From NCBI GenBank assembly GCA_037576215.1, contig JBANDB010000011.1:2604001-2668000 (forward strand): DNA of 64,000 nt, in the 5' to 3' direction. How positions within the stretch are numbered: the first letter of the stretch is position 1; every line of letters starts with the position of its first letter. The notes below the pieces were generated by a model. It saw only the letters and a list, made by a program, of their open reading frames with translations. It did not search any database and was not told where the DNA came from. Source of the stretch: Armillaria gallica. Lineage: Eukaryota; Basidiomycota; Agaricomycetes; Agaricales; Physalacriaceae. Below, one piece after another: positions 32,593-45,474 of the stretch. The translations under genes and the position numbers were made by a program.

Positions 32593-32895
32593 GTGATATT
32601 CAACCTACCTGAACAACTCGGAACCTTTCCTCATCCCCTTGCTTATATTGAATGGTTCACACCGCTTCGTAAGTTTGACGATCGCGTTGGAATGTCCAAA
32701 GTCCAACGCTCCACTCATGGTAGTCAACGGCTGAAGGCGTCTATTATCCCGGTGACATATATCGCTCGGAGCTCCAGCTCACTCCGTATTTCGGCCGCTC
32801 AATGGATCGTACTTGGTCTTCTGACACTGTTCTCGATGTATGCCAATCCTTTCACGTCAATAGCTATCTTCGACATATAGACTTTGTCCTTCTCT
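32593..32895 (+). mobile_element. Plavaka-like (CACTA-type) transposase C-terminal remnant
   Basis: EQLGTFPHPLAYIEWFTPLR, then GMSKVQRSTHGSQRLKASII and PVTYIARS, are typical of the C-terminal end of basidiomycete Plavaka transposase-like proteins. After a frameshift near 32795 the sequence continues MDRTWSSDTVLDVCQSFHVN SYLRHIDFVLL in another frame. The rest of the element is missing. Family assignment is from memory of the family's conserved C-terminus. Confidence 0.65.
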
Positions 32896-32899
32896 AATA

Positions 32900-33440
32900 C
32901 AAAGGTTTTCCGTCCATTTCACTGGGTGTCGCAGGCTCCAAAAGGAGCAAAAAGAATAAAAAAAGAAAGACTTCGGGAAACCATCAGACCCAAAAGCGGC
33001 TGTCCCGATTTCGTCGACTTTCAAGTTTAAAAATGGCCAAGGGAGTGCAAATGGAGGGCTCTTTGAACTTGCCATTTCATATTTTTCGGCTCAGGCAAGC
33101 TTAATGTGCATTGAAACTGGTATATGAGTATATTACAAGACTTTCCTACTGGACAGTCATGAGGATAAATTGTAATAGTGTCCACACCCGGCGGATGGAC
33201 CCGATGCGATAAACCATGAATTTTTTGCGGTGATCTTTTCCGACCATCTCTCCTGCATGCAATCCTGTTCACAAGCTTCGTTTCGAGCTTGTTGACTTCA
33301 AATTTAAGTAAATGGATGTGCAGAGGAGGAAATTACATCTAAATATACTCACAGCATCCAGCAGAATTTATACATGAGGACATGCAAGCATGAGAGTCGT
33401 CGCAGCGCGTCGTGGGCAGTCCATGCTAACTCGGAAATAT
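32900..33440. other. Intergenic, no gene supported
   Basis: AT-richer sequence with an A-run near 32940-32975. No coding signal. Confidence 0.4.
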
Positions 33441-33444
33441 CGGA

Positions 33445-33690
33445 CCGATGGCAGATAACATAGGGGCATGGCAGATAACTTATGGCAAGAAAAACGCTTT
33501 TTCTCAAGTATCATGCTACACAGGATGATTTGCTCTCCACAATTCTGGCAGACCATTAATCGTTGTATATTGCATCTACAATTAAATTTCAGGGCCTAAA
33601 GATAAAGAAATGGTACCAGGAAAAATCAACAAAAGCGTGGAATATTACTACCCTTTATGGACATGGCAGATAACTGGCAGATAACTGACT
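33445..33690. repeat. Scattered GGCAGATAAC repeats
   Basis: GGCAGATAAC occurs at about 33449, 33470, 33666 and 33678, twice preceded by CAT. Short direct repeats of this kind are common as subterminal repeats of DNA transposons; no matching transposase remains nearby except the Plavaka remnant. Confidence 0.5.
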
Positions 33691-33944
33691 GTGGAAACCC
33701 AGCGAAACCGGCGGTAAACCGATACAAATGCCGAGTTAGCTAACATATGCTGTACGTATTATAGCCTCAATATCAATTTGTGATATACTGGTACCTACGT
33801 ATCTCGTGGTTTGCGCTACCAATCACTACATCCTGCTACCTACTCCCTCGCTTCCACTACAGCCGCTACAGCCACTACTACCGCTACGTAGGCCACAGTG
33901 GGAAATACGTAGCAAAAGTGTTCTTCCTGATGTCGTGTGCCATT

Positions 33945-36900
33945 CTAAAGTCCTGCTCCTGGATTTTCACCTCTGTCAGGAGGTAAGTTGCTGGCGAGCG
34001 TCTCCAGAAGCCTCGTTATTACATCGATTTTCTTTTCAAGGGCTATCAACCGGGACTGCATGGTAACAGCTTTCACCGGTGCCTCATCGTCGACATCGTC
34101 GATTCGCAGCAGTGGCACCCCGAACTCAGAGGAATCGTTTGCCGGTCGTTTGCTCTCGGGTTCGCATCTGCTACAGAGATACGTCTTCTCACTGAACCCC
34201 GCTGTGAACACATGAGATTCGTAAAAACAAAATGACGCCAATAAAAGACATACAATAAGTTACGCGCACCCAACAAGGTAATGACACCTCTTTCTGGCAA
34301 GTCTGACATCGTGGACTACTCTGATGCTGGGCGAGCTCAGTAGGTTTCCTTGAACGATTACGGAATCTCTTCTTAATATTAACTACCATCAAACGGGCTC
34401 GAGGGATTATCCACTGCCAATGTGCGTCCAGAACACGGGTATCGCACTTCAATAAGACATGAGATGCATCATGCACAAATTTGGGTCGCTTGACACTTTT
34501 TCTAAAGCAACTCGCGCATAGGCCAACTGTGTTTGTGAATGAAGCATTTATACAGGTGAGGCAGGCCCACCTGCTTCCCACGATAGTACCATCGCACGAA
34601 CCACAGGTGTAGCCACTAGCAAGAGCACAAACGTTGAGTACGAGGGATACATGAAGGGCTAGAATCGACGACTCACATGTACTTTTGACGATCTATTGCA
34701 TCAATCAGAAGCGCATAGTATAGCCTACTGAACTCCGGGCAAATCGCACATTTCAGCCACTCCAGTTCTCCTTCTTCTTCTGTGGACAAGTCGTTCAGGC
34801 GAGGGCAATAACCCTCGGTATGGTAGAGTTTTCTACAGGCCAGGACCAAAAACCGGCCTGCTTCGACAAATCGTTCCACAAAGTATTTCCTCGGAGAAAT
34901 TTCCCTCTTGGCTTGGTCTAACACACATTTAAAGGCAAAGCTCCATCGTGCGTGGGCGAGACTTTCTACAGTCACAGGAGAATCAGGCAGACGGCTAGGC
35001 AGGAATCGCCACAAGGGGGCAGGGGTTCGACGGAAAACAAATGTGTCACCTTTGCCTGACACTTGGAAGCCGGCGTCGACAGGGTTTAGAGGGGACTCAA
35101 AGTTAGTGGAACCGCTGTCGATTACATTGAGTTCATCTTGCTGTGCAGAAGAACCGGCTTCTTGTTCCGCGTCCTCTTCGGAAGCAGCCACAATGTCATT
35201 CCTGTGCACTTCAGCTGTATTCCCTTCCGCATCCTTCGGGGTTTGTCGGCGACTATTCTCCTCTTCCTCCTCCCCGCTGGTTTCATCTTCGTCCGAATCG
35301 TCCCAGAGGCCGTTGATTATACCCCTCTCGGCATCAAGCCGCCCAGTGAGCACCTTCGAGTCGTCATCGCCATTACTGTCCACAAAGTCGAGACGGATCG
35401 TAACCCGCTTGTTCCGGCTCACTTGACCTGAAACTTTCATGGTATGCTGCCACGTCACAGCTGCCCCCGTCAAAATACCCTCCGGAGATGATTCCATCCT
35501 GAGTTGCATCAGGCCAAACTGCGAACAACCATTGCTATACATTTGACCAGCCCACTGTCCTTGTATTTGATATTTAGAATCATCAACAGCCTGAGGGAGA
35601 GAAAGCGGAAAGTAGGGTGGGGCTCTATTGAGAGGTTTGTGGAGCAAATCATCGATATCGAGTGGAATTTCAGGCAGTTCGTGATCTTCGTCAAAGTCTA
35701 GTGGGTGTTCGTGGATGTACTTGGCAATGCCATTGTTGGATAGGTCTCTCCCGGGCTTTTCATGGTAAAGTTTAAACTGCGTGGTGACACGGTATTAGCA
35801 GATCTGATTATACAAACCAAAGAGACAGTAAGTCGTACCATGCCAAAGGCAAAATTATTGAGCTTCTCCCCAACATCAATATTACTTTGCTTGAAATTTG
35901 CTAAGACAATTATGTTAGCAGCAGATTCATTTGGGTTCTACAATGGCAAACATACATTCCAGGTTTTTCAATCTTTTGTCGACTACGCGGAAAATAATCC
36001 GCAGGGATCTTGTCATGTCGGGAAGTTCATCAGGGTGCAGAGTTATTGTAGGACACAAATAGAGCACTCCAAGATGGCGCCTGAGAAGGAGATAGAGCAA
36101 TGGATATATATACTTTCGGGATGATCAACGAGAGTTGATAAACAAGGATAGCTCAGCTTACCCACTCAAAATGCCCTTGCCCGGTCACCAGAGAGACAAT
36201 GTATGGCGCAAAGATGTCATATTGCACTTGCTTCAGTTTATCCGTAAGACGTTTTTCCTCGGCTTTAGTGAACTCTCTAGTGAGCCTACGCAATTCTCCA
36301 CTGTCGAAGGCTTTTGATGACGGATCATGCGTAGACTGAAGAAGTTTGTCGACTTTGAATATAGCGTCACTTCGAAGGTATCTAATAAATGCTCCGCGGT
36401 TCGCGGGTAGGACTCGAGGATATATGCTGTACATCGCGGAGATGAGCATATAGATACTCCTCTTATATTGAGCTACACTGTACTGCCACCCTGCAAAAGG
36501 ACCTATTAACAGGGCGAATGATAGAAACCAGCAGACATACCTGCCGCCCAGTATGTAATCCATTGCAAGGTTCTGCGATTTCTAGATCATGATTCAGTGC
36601 GGAGTACGGAAAACACGACTCACGTCCAATCCTCAGGCTTTAACTCTACAAAAACATTAATCTCCCTGGTGGTGATAAATCCTGTTGCGTCATCATCCAC
36701 AGTTTCATGAAGAGGCTGGACGTGCGCATTGTTTAAGTAAGCCAGCATCCATCGATCATTACTAGCTTTTTTACTGTCCCTGAGTTTTTCACTGAGATGC
36801 TCGTACAACACAGGCACAAAGTGCCTGGCCTCGACAATCTTCTTGAAATGCTATCGAAAAAAGTATTTTTATGCGCTATAAGGATCATGAAGTACATCAA

Positions 36901-38714
36901 ACTTACCATGTCTTTCCAAAGCTCTTTGAAGTCCTTGCCAGAAAGTAGTTGAGAAATGTATGCGGGACGAGATGATGAAACTCACCGTATCAATAATGTC
37001 GTCATGAGCGCTCTTATCCATGAGGTCGAAAATTCTCTCATTGACCTTTTGAATCTCCGTCAGTTTTTGTCCCTGCAGATCAAGCGTTATCTTGAAACGC
37101 TCGAAATTTTTCTCGAAGGCTTCCCCGACATTCTCAGCCATCTCTTCGCGCAATACCTTCTGAACCTCCTCCATGATCACCTCGGACCAAGAGTCGTCCG
37201 ACCCTGGCTGATACCCAAGCACCCCTTTGATGCCCTCGCCACTTTCCTGAAGGAACTCGTGCAATACGTTCTCATCCTTTATGCACACCTGGATACCACC
37301 GTGGTCGTCAAGAAACCTTTGAAGGTCTTGTTCCCGGGGAGTATGGAAGAATTTGAGCTGCTCCTTCATAAGCTCTTTAATCTGCTTGATGTCGGCAGAT
37401 ACCAAGGCAGTATTCCGAGCTATCTGGATATTTAATTGCGCCATAAGCCTTTCGTGATCTTCTACAAGCCTGGCAATCTGTTCGGCAAAGAAATCTTCAT
37501 ATTGCAGGGATTTGATTACCCGACCTAGGTCGTGGATGAATGCCGAGTTCTGAACTGGTGTGGAGAGGTAAACATACGTATTAAACCCTTGCTCGTGTAA
37601 AGGTCACAAGCAGAGGCAGCTCCTTTAATGTCTTCTGCGATCCGTATCACCATTTCCTTCAGTATATCCACCTTCTTGCCGCCTGGTGCAATCGCCTGAG
37701 AATGCTCCAAATCGCCGAGTCTTGACAGTACGTCTCAGTCAAACAAGTTCGAAAGTGACAGTAAGGGTGCAATGCTTACTGGATGATTGCAATCAACAAG
37801 TCTTGCATTCGTAGTCTCACGATTGCAACCTTGTGGTCATTCTCTTGGTACATCGTTCCGAGCGCGACTACGGCTTTGAAAGACGTACATACCACTGAAA
37901 GAAACGCAACTTCAATGGGATATTATACGTGTTTTCACTAGGTGACTGACCTTGTGCGACTGGGTGGACGTTGGCCAACAGCTCCAGACCCCTGAGCAAG
38001 ATTTTCGAGACATCGCCGTAGGAAAGATATGTGTGCAGCGCTACGCCGGGTTTAGGCTCAGCGATCGATTCAACAGCGCTTGTTATCAACATCCTTATTT
38101 CCACATTTTCTTCTAACCACGCGGCGGGGGACTCGGCTGGGTCAGATGGATTGTTAGGTTTTGCACTACCACCTATTAAACACGGTCACCGCGACTCAAA
38201 AAATTATCAGTCTTCGACATACTAACCGGAATCGTGTTCGGTAGCACTTGACGCCCCTGGTATGTCCTTGTCACCCCCATCAGTATTAGGTTGCATGCCA
38301 GAAGGAGAGTCGGGGTTCAAGGTGTCGCCTAAGGCCACCATCATCACAAACAAAGTCAATTGGGTATGCTGTCTGCTTACCAGCTTCGTCGACATCGTTG
38401 TGTGATACGTCCATGCGGCGAGCATCACCTATCTAACTAGATCACTACAACCCACAATGAACAGTCTGCCTACCAACCAGGATCACCGTCGATGGCATTT
38501 GACGCCCCTGGTATGTCTTTGCTGCCCACATTAGTATCAAGTGGCGCGCCAGAAGGAACGTTGAGGTTCAAGGCGTCGCCTAAGGACTATCATTACAAAC
38601 GAAAATAATTGGATGTGCTGCCTGCTTACCAGTCTTGTCGATGTTCCTGGATACGTTCGGGCGGCGGCGGAAAGGATGAAGAGCGATCTTCACTAGAGTC
38701 CGAAATTTCTTCAT
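33945..38714 (-). CDS. Goodbye-like / EF-hand / ZZ zinc-finger protein, copy 2
   Basis: The inverted paralogue of the 7.2-12.2 kb gene, with the same exon order from complement 38714 (MKKFRTLVKIALHPFRRRPN) to 33945. Visible parts: fewer repeat exons (38.2-38.65 kb); the Goodbye-like segment (LSYGDVSKILLRGLELLANV, about 38040-37980; MQDLLIAII; ACDLYTSKGLI); a long helical region (37444-36980) and the 27-nt exon (about 36930-36904). DDDATGFITTRE is the EF-hand loop (near 36690). An acidic linker lies near 35270, and a C-terminal ZZ finger (CASC...HDASH) near 34500-34600 is followed by CQTCQKEVSLPCW and a coil. Frames are open in every exon I checked, so it is probably functional. About 1,290 residues. 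The tail after the coil differs from copy 1. Confidence 0.8.
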
Positions 38715-38814
38715 GTCTGGGGGTGTTGGGGAAGGGCTTGATGTGTTGGGAGGGAGATAGAATACCCAAACCCGGAGGGGATATCCGTCCGGTAAGTAAG
38801 GATTGTTTCTATTG

Positions 38815-40800
38815 ATGTGTCACAGGCGCGGGTTATCCAGCTTCGAGAATTTCCAGAGATATCTCAGCTGGAATCGACGTTTTAAGCTGTGTCATGTACC
38901 AAAAAAACCGCGAAAAGTCAAATATGTTATTTATCTATACGCCAAGCACCCATCGAGCACAGAAACACGACGGAGAGATCAGGCTGTATTGACGAGATAC
39001 CAGCGATGCAGGCGTCTATTGGACGACCCCGTGAGTAGATGGACGCCAGACTAAATGATACTTGGAGAAAAGAAACGGGGTGGTTGACGGAATTACTGAA
39101 TTGAAACTGCGGGATTGGATGTTTCATTCTAATCATGGAATTCCTTTTGAACCGGCTGCCGATGTCGATGTCGTATAGCTTGTGAGAAAGATCGATAACA
39201 GTAGTAGTCAGTCTAGGCTACAGCTGGCATGGCGCCACGGCGTTGGTACGATCAAGAGTATCGAGTGAAGTACACAGAATGAGGTCCTTCGACGCATCGT
39301 GGTGGCGCCGCATTAATGAAAATGAAGGTATCGCAGCACTGCAGTGACTGACTTGGACGTCGTACAAACATTTGGTTGATATGCGATGCAATTCTTCAGC
39401 ACCGGTCACAGATACCACTTTTGTAAGTGAGGTACCATCCTCGCGAGTCGTACTATGGTGCGCATCGCTTAGTCAGCGCTACTTCTGGACAGGCGCAAAA
39501 TCGGCCCGTGACTGAAAAAAATAAAATTTCGTATTGATATCGACATCTGCATTTGCTATTGTAGAATTGCAAAATCTGTTTCTTTTGACTCTCTCAGCAT
39601 AAATGCCTGCCGGACATCCCAAAATTGCCATTCAAACCAAAGTGGAGGGAGCCTGTGCAGGTAAGGCCCGGAAAAGATGGCTCCGAAGTCCCTGGTTCAA
39701 GAAGTCATTGAAGAACATGACCACATGTGCCACAATTCCATTGCGAGCTCAATTTCATTGAATACTTCTGGGGCGCTGTCAAGAAGTATCTTCGAGATAA
39801 CTGTGATTATACTTTGAAGGAAAACATGCCAAAAGCTCTTGCTTCTGTACCGGTGGAAAGGATTCGGAAATGGGAACATTGAATGTACCACTAGATGGAT
39901 GCATACAGTAATGGATTGGGAGCAAAGGATGCACAGGCGAAGGTCAAGGGGTTCAGTTCACTATACCTCTCATCGTGAGACTCTGGCACGGCAATTTGAT
40001 CAGTAGTTGCTATAATAGGTAGTGATTACGTCATCGCGCAAAATCGCTCCTGCCAAAAAAAAATTCCTCCCTCATTTCTCAATATTTCTGCTATCGGTTT
40101 AACAGTTTTGTTCTTTGGTTCAATCTACGTGTTTCTGTTAAAGGGATAAGGAATCGGTGTAATTCCCCGACCTCAATAAACTTTGTACAAAAGTTGCGGT
40201 GTTTAGATGATGTGCACCATACTGATGTGGACTATACACTGAAGGTGTCGAACGGCATCAGCCATTCGTCTCTCAGACACATGTGCGCACTTTGGGATGG
40301 ACAGACCGCACTTTCCGTTCTCCTGTGACAACTTTCAAGCCAGCGTGCCTTCAACGCGGCCAACTCTTCTCCATCTCTAATTGTGTCGTCCTTCGCTTCT
40401 CTTACATACTCTCTCGGCTTTGCTTCTCCGACGCCTAAAAAAAGCCAATTTATCTCTTCTCCAACACTATGGAGATGAAGTGCGCTTCCCATTGTATCTA
40501 TGGCACTGCCGCAGCTCATCAATCGGACAGCTCCGATTCACTGGTTTGGAGGGTGGGTTGCACCGACTGTTTGTCATTGTTAATGCAAGCGCTGGCGAGT
40601 TCCAACGGAACATCACTGAACAAGCTTTCAGTTCCGTATGACGAGGCATTTCTTCGAACATATGTGCAGCGATACTGATGCGTAGGCTAAATCGTTCCGT
40701 TCGTGTGTCGCTAGGTTCTCCTCGTAGACACATATTTGTGCTGGAGGTCAAGCACCCACGAAATGAGCGAGCTGTATAAGGCTAACCCGCATTCGTAGAA
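38815..40800. repeat. Upstream flank of Goodbye/ZZ copy 2 (inverted duplicate of 5.88-7.08 kb)
   Basis: Reverse-complement homologue of the copy 1 upstream DNA, including the small frame MCHRRGLSSFENFQRYL (38815-39054). Continuity is broken between about 39480 and 40230 by an insertion absent from copy 1. The TATAAAA seen at 6454-6460 corresponds to ACAAAA here. Confidence 0.6.
39640..39990 (+). mobile_element. Degraded DDE-type transposase C-terminal fragment
   Basis: Read across small defects: [20 protein letters not shown], then [41 protein letters not shown] and KVKGFSS. This pattern is a C-terminal module of DDE-superfamily transposases that I know from basidiomycetes. It is interrupted by a frameshift at the start and stops at about 39879, 39888 and 39976. 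It lies within DNA absent from the paralogous flank, marking a transposon insertion. Confidence 0.65.
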
Positions 40801-41249
40801 AAGATGATCCTCCTCTCAAGAGCTGGCAACGTTTCCCTGGGAAAGGCGTGAAGCAAACAAGAACGTAAATCATACGCTGTCGCGGTAGGCGAGATAGCGG
40901 CATCTTCACATCGCGGCAAGGGGATACGAGGGAATGATTGCAGCTTTGGTTTTGGGTGCCGAGAGACGGAAGGGCCAGACCATCCGTGAATCAGGGCTGG
41001 GCAATGTTAAAGGGCAGTATTCCGTGATCAAATAATAGCCGTTGACCTATGCATGGAAGTCTGTCGTTCACAATCCCCAGGAGAGAACAAATCTCTTCAG
41101 TGCCGAGACGAGCATTCGATGTAGATTTTTACGAAGCGTGGCTGGATAATACATCAATACCGATGGGCGAGATAGATTGTAAAGAGAGATACATACATTC
41201 GCGTATGACTTTACCTTTTCGAGTACGTTTAGTACAATAAATAAAATGA
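40801..41249. other. Intergenic, no gene supported
   Basis: Spacer between the duplicated flank and the F-box gene. Short frames only. Confidence 0.4.
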
Positions 41250-42331
41250 TTAATTCATGAGCGGAAAGTGGTCAGTGGAACGGCCGCGGGGAAAAGAAGA
41301 TACAGCAACAGGATCTTCGTTCTATGGAAGATGTTAGAGGGTGGGTTTTATAAAGACAGTAGACGTACGGGCCACAAATTCGACGCGTCTGCGAACAACG
41401 CAACACCGTGAGTGCGACATAGTCGTTCTATGGTGTCAAAGCCGGGCTGAGACCTGGAACCCTTATCACAGGTAAATGTCTTCAAAGGGAGCAGAACTAT
41501 CAACGATATGAATGGACTCCATGGTGTCGACCGTGGATGAGAGATTAAGTTAAAGTGCTCAATGGATCGGGGGAGGTTGTCGAGGGATGGACCCATCACA
41601 GGGAGGCTCGACAGGACAAATTCTTTGAGGTTGATGCAGGACCGGAGGATGGACGCGGCGGTGTGGGAGAACCGGAAGATACGGAGAGAGTGGATGTACG
41701 GCCCGTGTGGACGGAGGACGTCCTTCATATCCGCACTGGGAAGGTCCATCAGCTCGAGGATGCGGAGAGATCCCACAGAGTTGGCGAGGATCCACGTGAG
41801 GATGTCGGCGCGCAGGGATCGTTTCAGGGCGAGCTCGTACAGGGCGGGAGCGGGAGAAGCGGTAGGCGGGGGTGGCGCGACGATCTCGGTGCCGACAGTG
41901 AGGAAGCGCACAGTGGGGAACAGGACGAGGAGGTCGTACAAGATCGGGGACTGGACGCTGCACTCGACGAGTCGGAGGGCGCGGATGTTGGCGGAGGGCA
42001 CGGAGGGCGGGAGAGTGAACACGCCTTGGGCGGACAAGCCGAGCTCATACAGACGCGAGCAGTGGGTGAGGAGGAACACGAGGTCGGGGATGGACTCGGG
42101 GGTGAGGATGATGTCGAGGATGTGGATGTCGTCAAATAGGCGGATCGGGCGGACACCTTTGGGGATGTGTCTGGAGAGTAGTCTTTGGGCGGGGAGATAC
42201 CACGAGCGTTGTGTACGTGAACACGCAGCCAATGTAGCGTAGTCTGGCTCTCTTGTCCATTTGCCTGTGCGGTAGTAGAGGCTCTCAAAGATTACCTGCA
42301 CCAATTCAGGTGGGAGGGAGTTGATTGACAT
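41250..42331 (-). CDS. F-box protein (344 aa), copy at 41 kb
   Basis: Complement exons 41369-42331 and 41250-41321 with a 47-nt intron, the same structure and exon lengths as the copies at 15 and 22 kb. F-box MSINSLPPELVQVIFESLYY, leucine-rich middle, conserved last exon NEDPVAVSSFPRGRS. Predicted SCF substrate adaptor, target unknown. The start codon lies 29 bp from the start of the divergent coiled-coil gene at 42361. The short shared linker means any promoter must lie in neighbouring coding DNA or be bidirectional. Confidence 0.85.
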
Positions 42332-42360
42332 TGTTCGGCAAACTCCGATACTCCTTGACT

Positions 42361-43139
42361 ATGTCCATCGTCGGATGGCTCGCCCGGCGCCTGCGTATCC
42401 CAAACAAAGAGGCTCCCGTAAACTACAAGGCCATCATAGACATATACAATGACATCCATGAACGCTCAATAGATCGACTTAAGACCTCGTATGAGAAAGA
42501 GATATCAGAGCTTCGACAGGAGATGAAGACAGTGAAGGATGAAGCACACGAACAGGAACGACTGCAGCGCCAGGAGCATTTCGAATACTTGGATATTCAG
42601 GTGTGTGATTGCTACTAGGTTCTTTCGTCGCTGATCTCTGCTTAGAGTGAGAATGTAAGTCTGCTTTACGAACTTGCTATGCTCAGAGAAACTATGTCTG
42701 CCAAGACTTCATTGGGTGCGTGTATGTGTATCTTCATAGATGCTATATCCATTCCATACAGATGTCATCAATTCCATCTACGGACGACGCCTCGATGACC
42801 CGCTCTCTCGCGACCCAGTCTGTTCTCTCAGCAATCATTAACGGCGCTCTCGATGGACCATGGCACAATTACGCCTACTCCCGCAAAAAGGCCATCTCAT
42901 TCGTAGGATCCGTACTCAGCCAAAACGCCGTGGACAAAGCCAGCCATGATCTCTACAACACCTGCTGTTCGCGTCTCCCACGGAATGGATACATGAGACG
43001 CATCGTCATCAGAAAAGGCCAAATTCCTCCTCCCTCAATCGCTGCGTTCTTTTCCCTCGCTCATTTTTGTACCCGGGCGGATATACAAGTGGAATATCAC
43101 TCAAGAGATAGGATCGTGAATTGGCCGAGCCACTGCTAG
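42361..43139 (+). pseudogene. Coiled-coil family copy F, recently broken by a 2-nt deletion
   Basis: Exons 42361-42600, 42646-42715 and 42762-43139 mirror gene E almost exactly. In exon 3 near 42815 the sequence GACCCAGTCTG has lost two bases relative to gene E (GACCCACAGTCTG), so the frame shifts after DPLSRDP and stops shortly after. Beyond the break the original frame remains open and well conserved (QSVLSAIINGALDGPW to RIVNWPSHC). This indicates a young pseudogene, or a sequencing error. Confidence 0.8.
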
Positions 43140-43585
43140 TATTCGTGCGAGCTTGTTTTGCATCGACAGGAATAGACTTGGTGGAATCCATCTTCATGTC
43201 AGAAGAATATCTACGCAGACACAGTTTTCGATTTCTCCTACCTCAAGCTAAACCTCGCGTACGCTATACACGGGTCACGGCTTTAATTGGCTAGGCGTAG
43301 AAGGAATTATGCACCTTCGGCCTAAATCCTGATTCCTCGTAATGCAGCGATACCTGCGCATTTTGACGGATCCTGCAAAAATTTCGTGAGCATTAAGAGA
43401 GGGTGGCGCACCACTCTGGTACATAACGTCTTGGCTCTAACAATTTTCCATCACGTTCTATAGCTCCGACTCGATGCTTGTCCTACTTGGATGTTTATTT
43501 TGTTTGATGTCGACTAGCGAAGGCATGTCGGAGTTTGCCGAAGTGCCTTGGCCCCTGTTTACGCTGCTTTCTCCTTGCTTTCATC
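43140..43585. other. Intergenic, no gene supported
   Basis: No recognisable coding signal. Confidence 0.4.
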
Positions 43586-45404
43586 ATGTCCGAGTATCCA
43601 GACTCACTACCTTGACGAGAATTACTGAATCTTCGCTTTCCGTACCACGCCCGAATAAAAGATCGGCTTTCCGGTGATACACAATCCTATTCCTATCCTT
43701 CAAGAATACCCCCACCCCCGGACGAATTTCTCTCTCAGAGCGGTTTTGACCCTAGTCTCAAGGCCCGAATCCTTTGACCTTTGAAACCATCTCTCGACGG
43801 GGCTGGAATTCTCGACGGCCAAGTCCCTTCTGCTGTGACTTCAAGTATCTGATCTTTGTTCGAGGAAGTCCAACGACGCCAGATTGGATACGAAGACGAC
43901 GCTGCATGGATCATTCACTTGGGCATATTATGCGTCGTCGAGCATGTACTTGGTGCCCTTGATAGTACTCTCATAGTAGAGAGACGGACGCCTTCTTGTG
44001 ATTTTCGCTCATTCGGCTCTGTGAATTTCATCACTACCGACAATGAGCGGCAAGACATCAGGGCAGTTTTTGTCCAGGCGAGACACCCTCGAGTACTATA
44101 TCACTGCAGCAGCGAGCTTCAACGCCCGCACGTGTACGAACCTGAAGCGCAAGAGGGCTATTGCTGCTAAAGTAAGTCTGCTTTCACTCACTCGGTCACG
44201 GAAAGCAAATGGTCGTAGATCTGGCTTCAAAAGTACACGTGTAGCCCTCAAGCATCCTTTGGTGTATTTTTAGTAGGTTATCTGCTATTCTGACAGAGCG
44301 AGGTGCGCCGTTTCCATTTGGCATTTTAGGATGGCGGCTCATTCACTTGGAAGTAGCCCATGGAAATGCTTTGTTGTTGTCCCCACACTATCATCTGTAC
44401 GACGATGATAATCCACACGCATATGGCGTCAACAACGAGGGTGGTGTTCCTATTCTGGCGGTTCTTACGAGTCTACTCTTCCCGGTTGTCACAGTGGACG
44501 CTCCCACTCATCTGTCGGCTTTAATGAATTCTGTTGGTCTGGCGCACTTCCCGACTGCCTTGAATGGATCTTGTGTGATAAATCTTGCTCAGGATGGCGC
44601 TATCCACAAGTCCGAACGACAGACTTCATCAGCAGTGCGTTTATAAACTAAATGGACTTGATCCTTCTGACGTAATTCCCAGCCATTGTTCTGCACGGAT
44701 CATCCTGAGGCGTCTCCGGCTCCTCGCAATTTATCCTTAGTATGAGACCTTGTAGTCGGATTCATCGATTGACACCCCATGCCTTCTCCCCTGTAGTTCA
44801 TATGTGACCATTATACGGGAAATCCATTATAGAAACTATGCTCGAGTCTGGCGCGACACCCTTCAAAGACGGTTCTCCAGTAGTAGTCAAGATATACTCA
44901 CGAAGGCATCTCGATGTGATGGAGAACGAGCTCAAGGCCTACGAGTATATCTATCGTCATCGGCTATACGATATCACTCCCGGCACGTTTGCCATGCCCG
45001 ATTAGTCTTTGGGAGCTATCATCTTGGCCGACGGTGGAGAGTGTCCAGAATGCTTTATGGACGGGAATTGGAAGGATGCGGGGTTGGGTCCGAATGTGTT
45101 GTACGTATCGGCGCATCCATTTCGAGTCTTCTCGCCGAATATGTATAGGATAACCATCTGGAACCACGTCAAAGCCCTCCATGCGATCGGGATGGTGCAT
45201 CATGACCTGGTGCTGAGAAATATCACAAGGAACAAGAACGGTGTTCTTCGTACCATCGATTTCGAGTCTGCATCCTACGATCACACTCTTTCGGAGTCCT
45301 GCTCTACGCCCTGTTTGGAACTCGTCAGTTTAGGGCGTAAATTTGATTCTCTTGCAGGGGTAGCGGGGGCGATGTGTTTAGTTTGTACTTACCCTAGAAA
45401 ATAG
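43586..45404 (+). pseudogene. Protein-kinase-like pseudogene, copy at 44 kb
   Basis: Aligns with the intact gene at 57.8 kb. The start MSEYPDSLP is followed by TGA at the W of the SWREF motif. Fragments of the middle survive, and GAPFPFGILGWRLIHLEVAH and SPHYHLYDDDNPHAYG are in frame. REIHYRNYARVWRDTL is followed by a shifted frame; then IWNHVKALHAIGMVHHDLVL RNI (catalytic-loop position HHDLVLRN) and TIDFESASYDH. Multiple frameshifts make it non-functional, although some exons are still open. Confidence 0.75.
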
Positions 45405-45474
45405 TATTTACAAATCCTTGCAATCAACGTGCCGATGCCAGCCTCTAGTTCAACTATCGCCACCATGGACGAAG

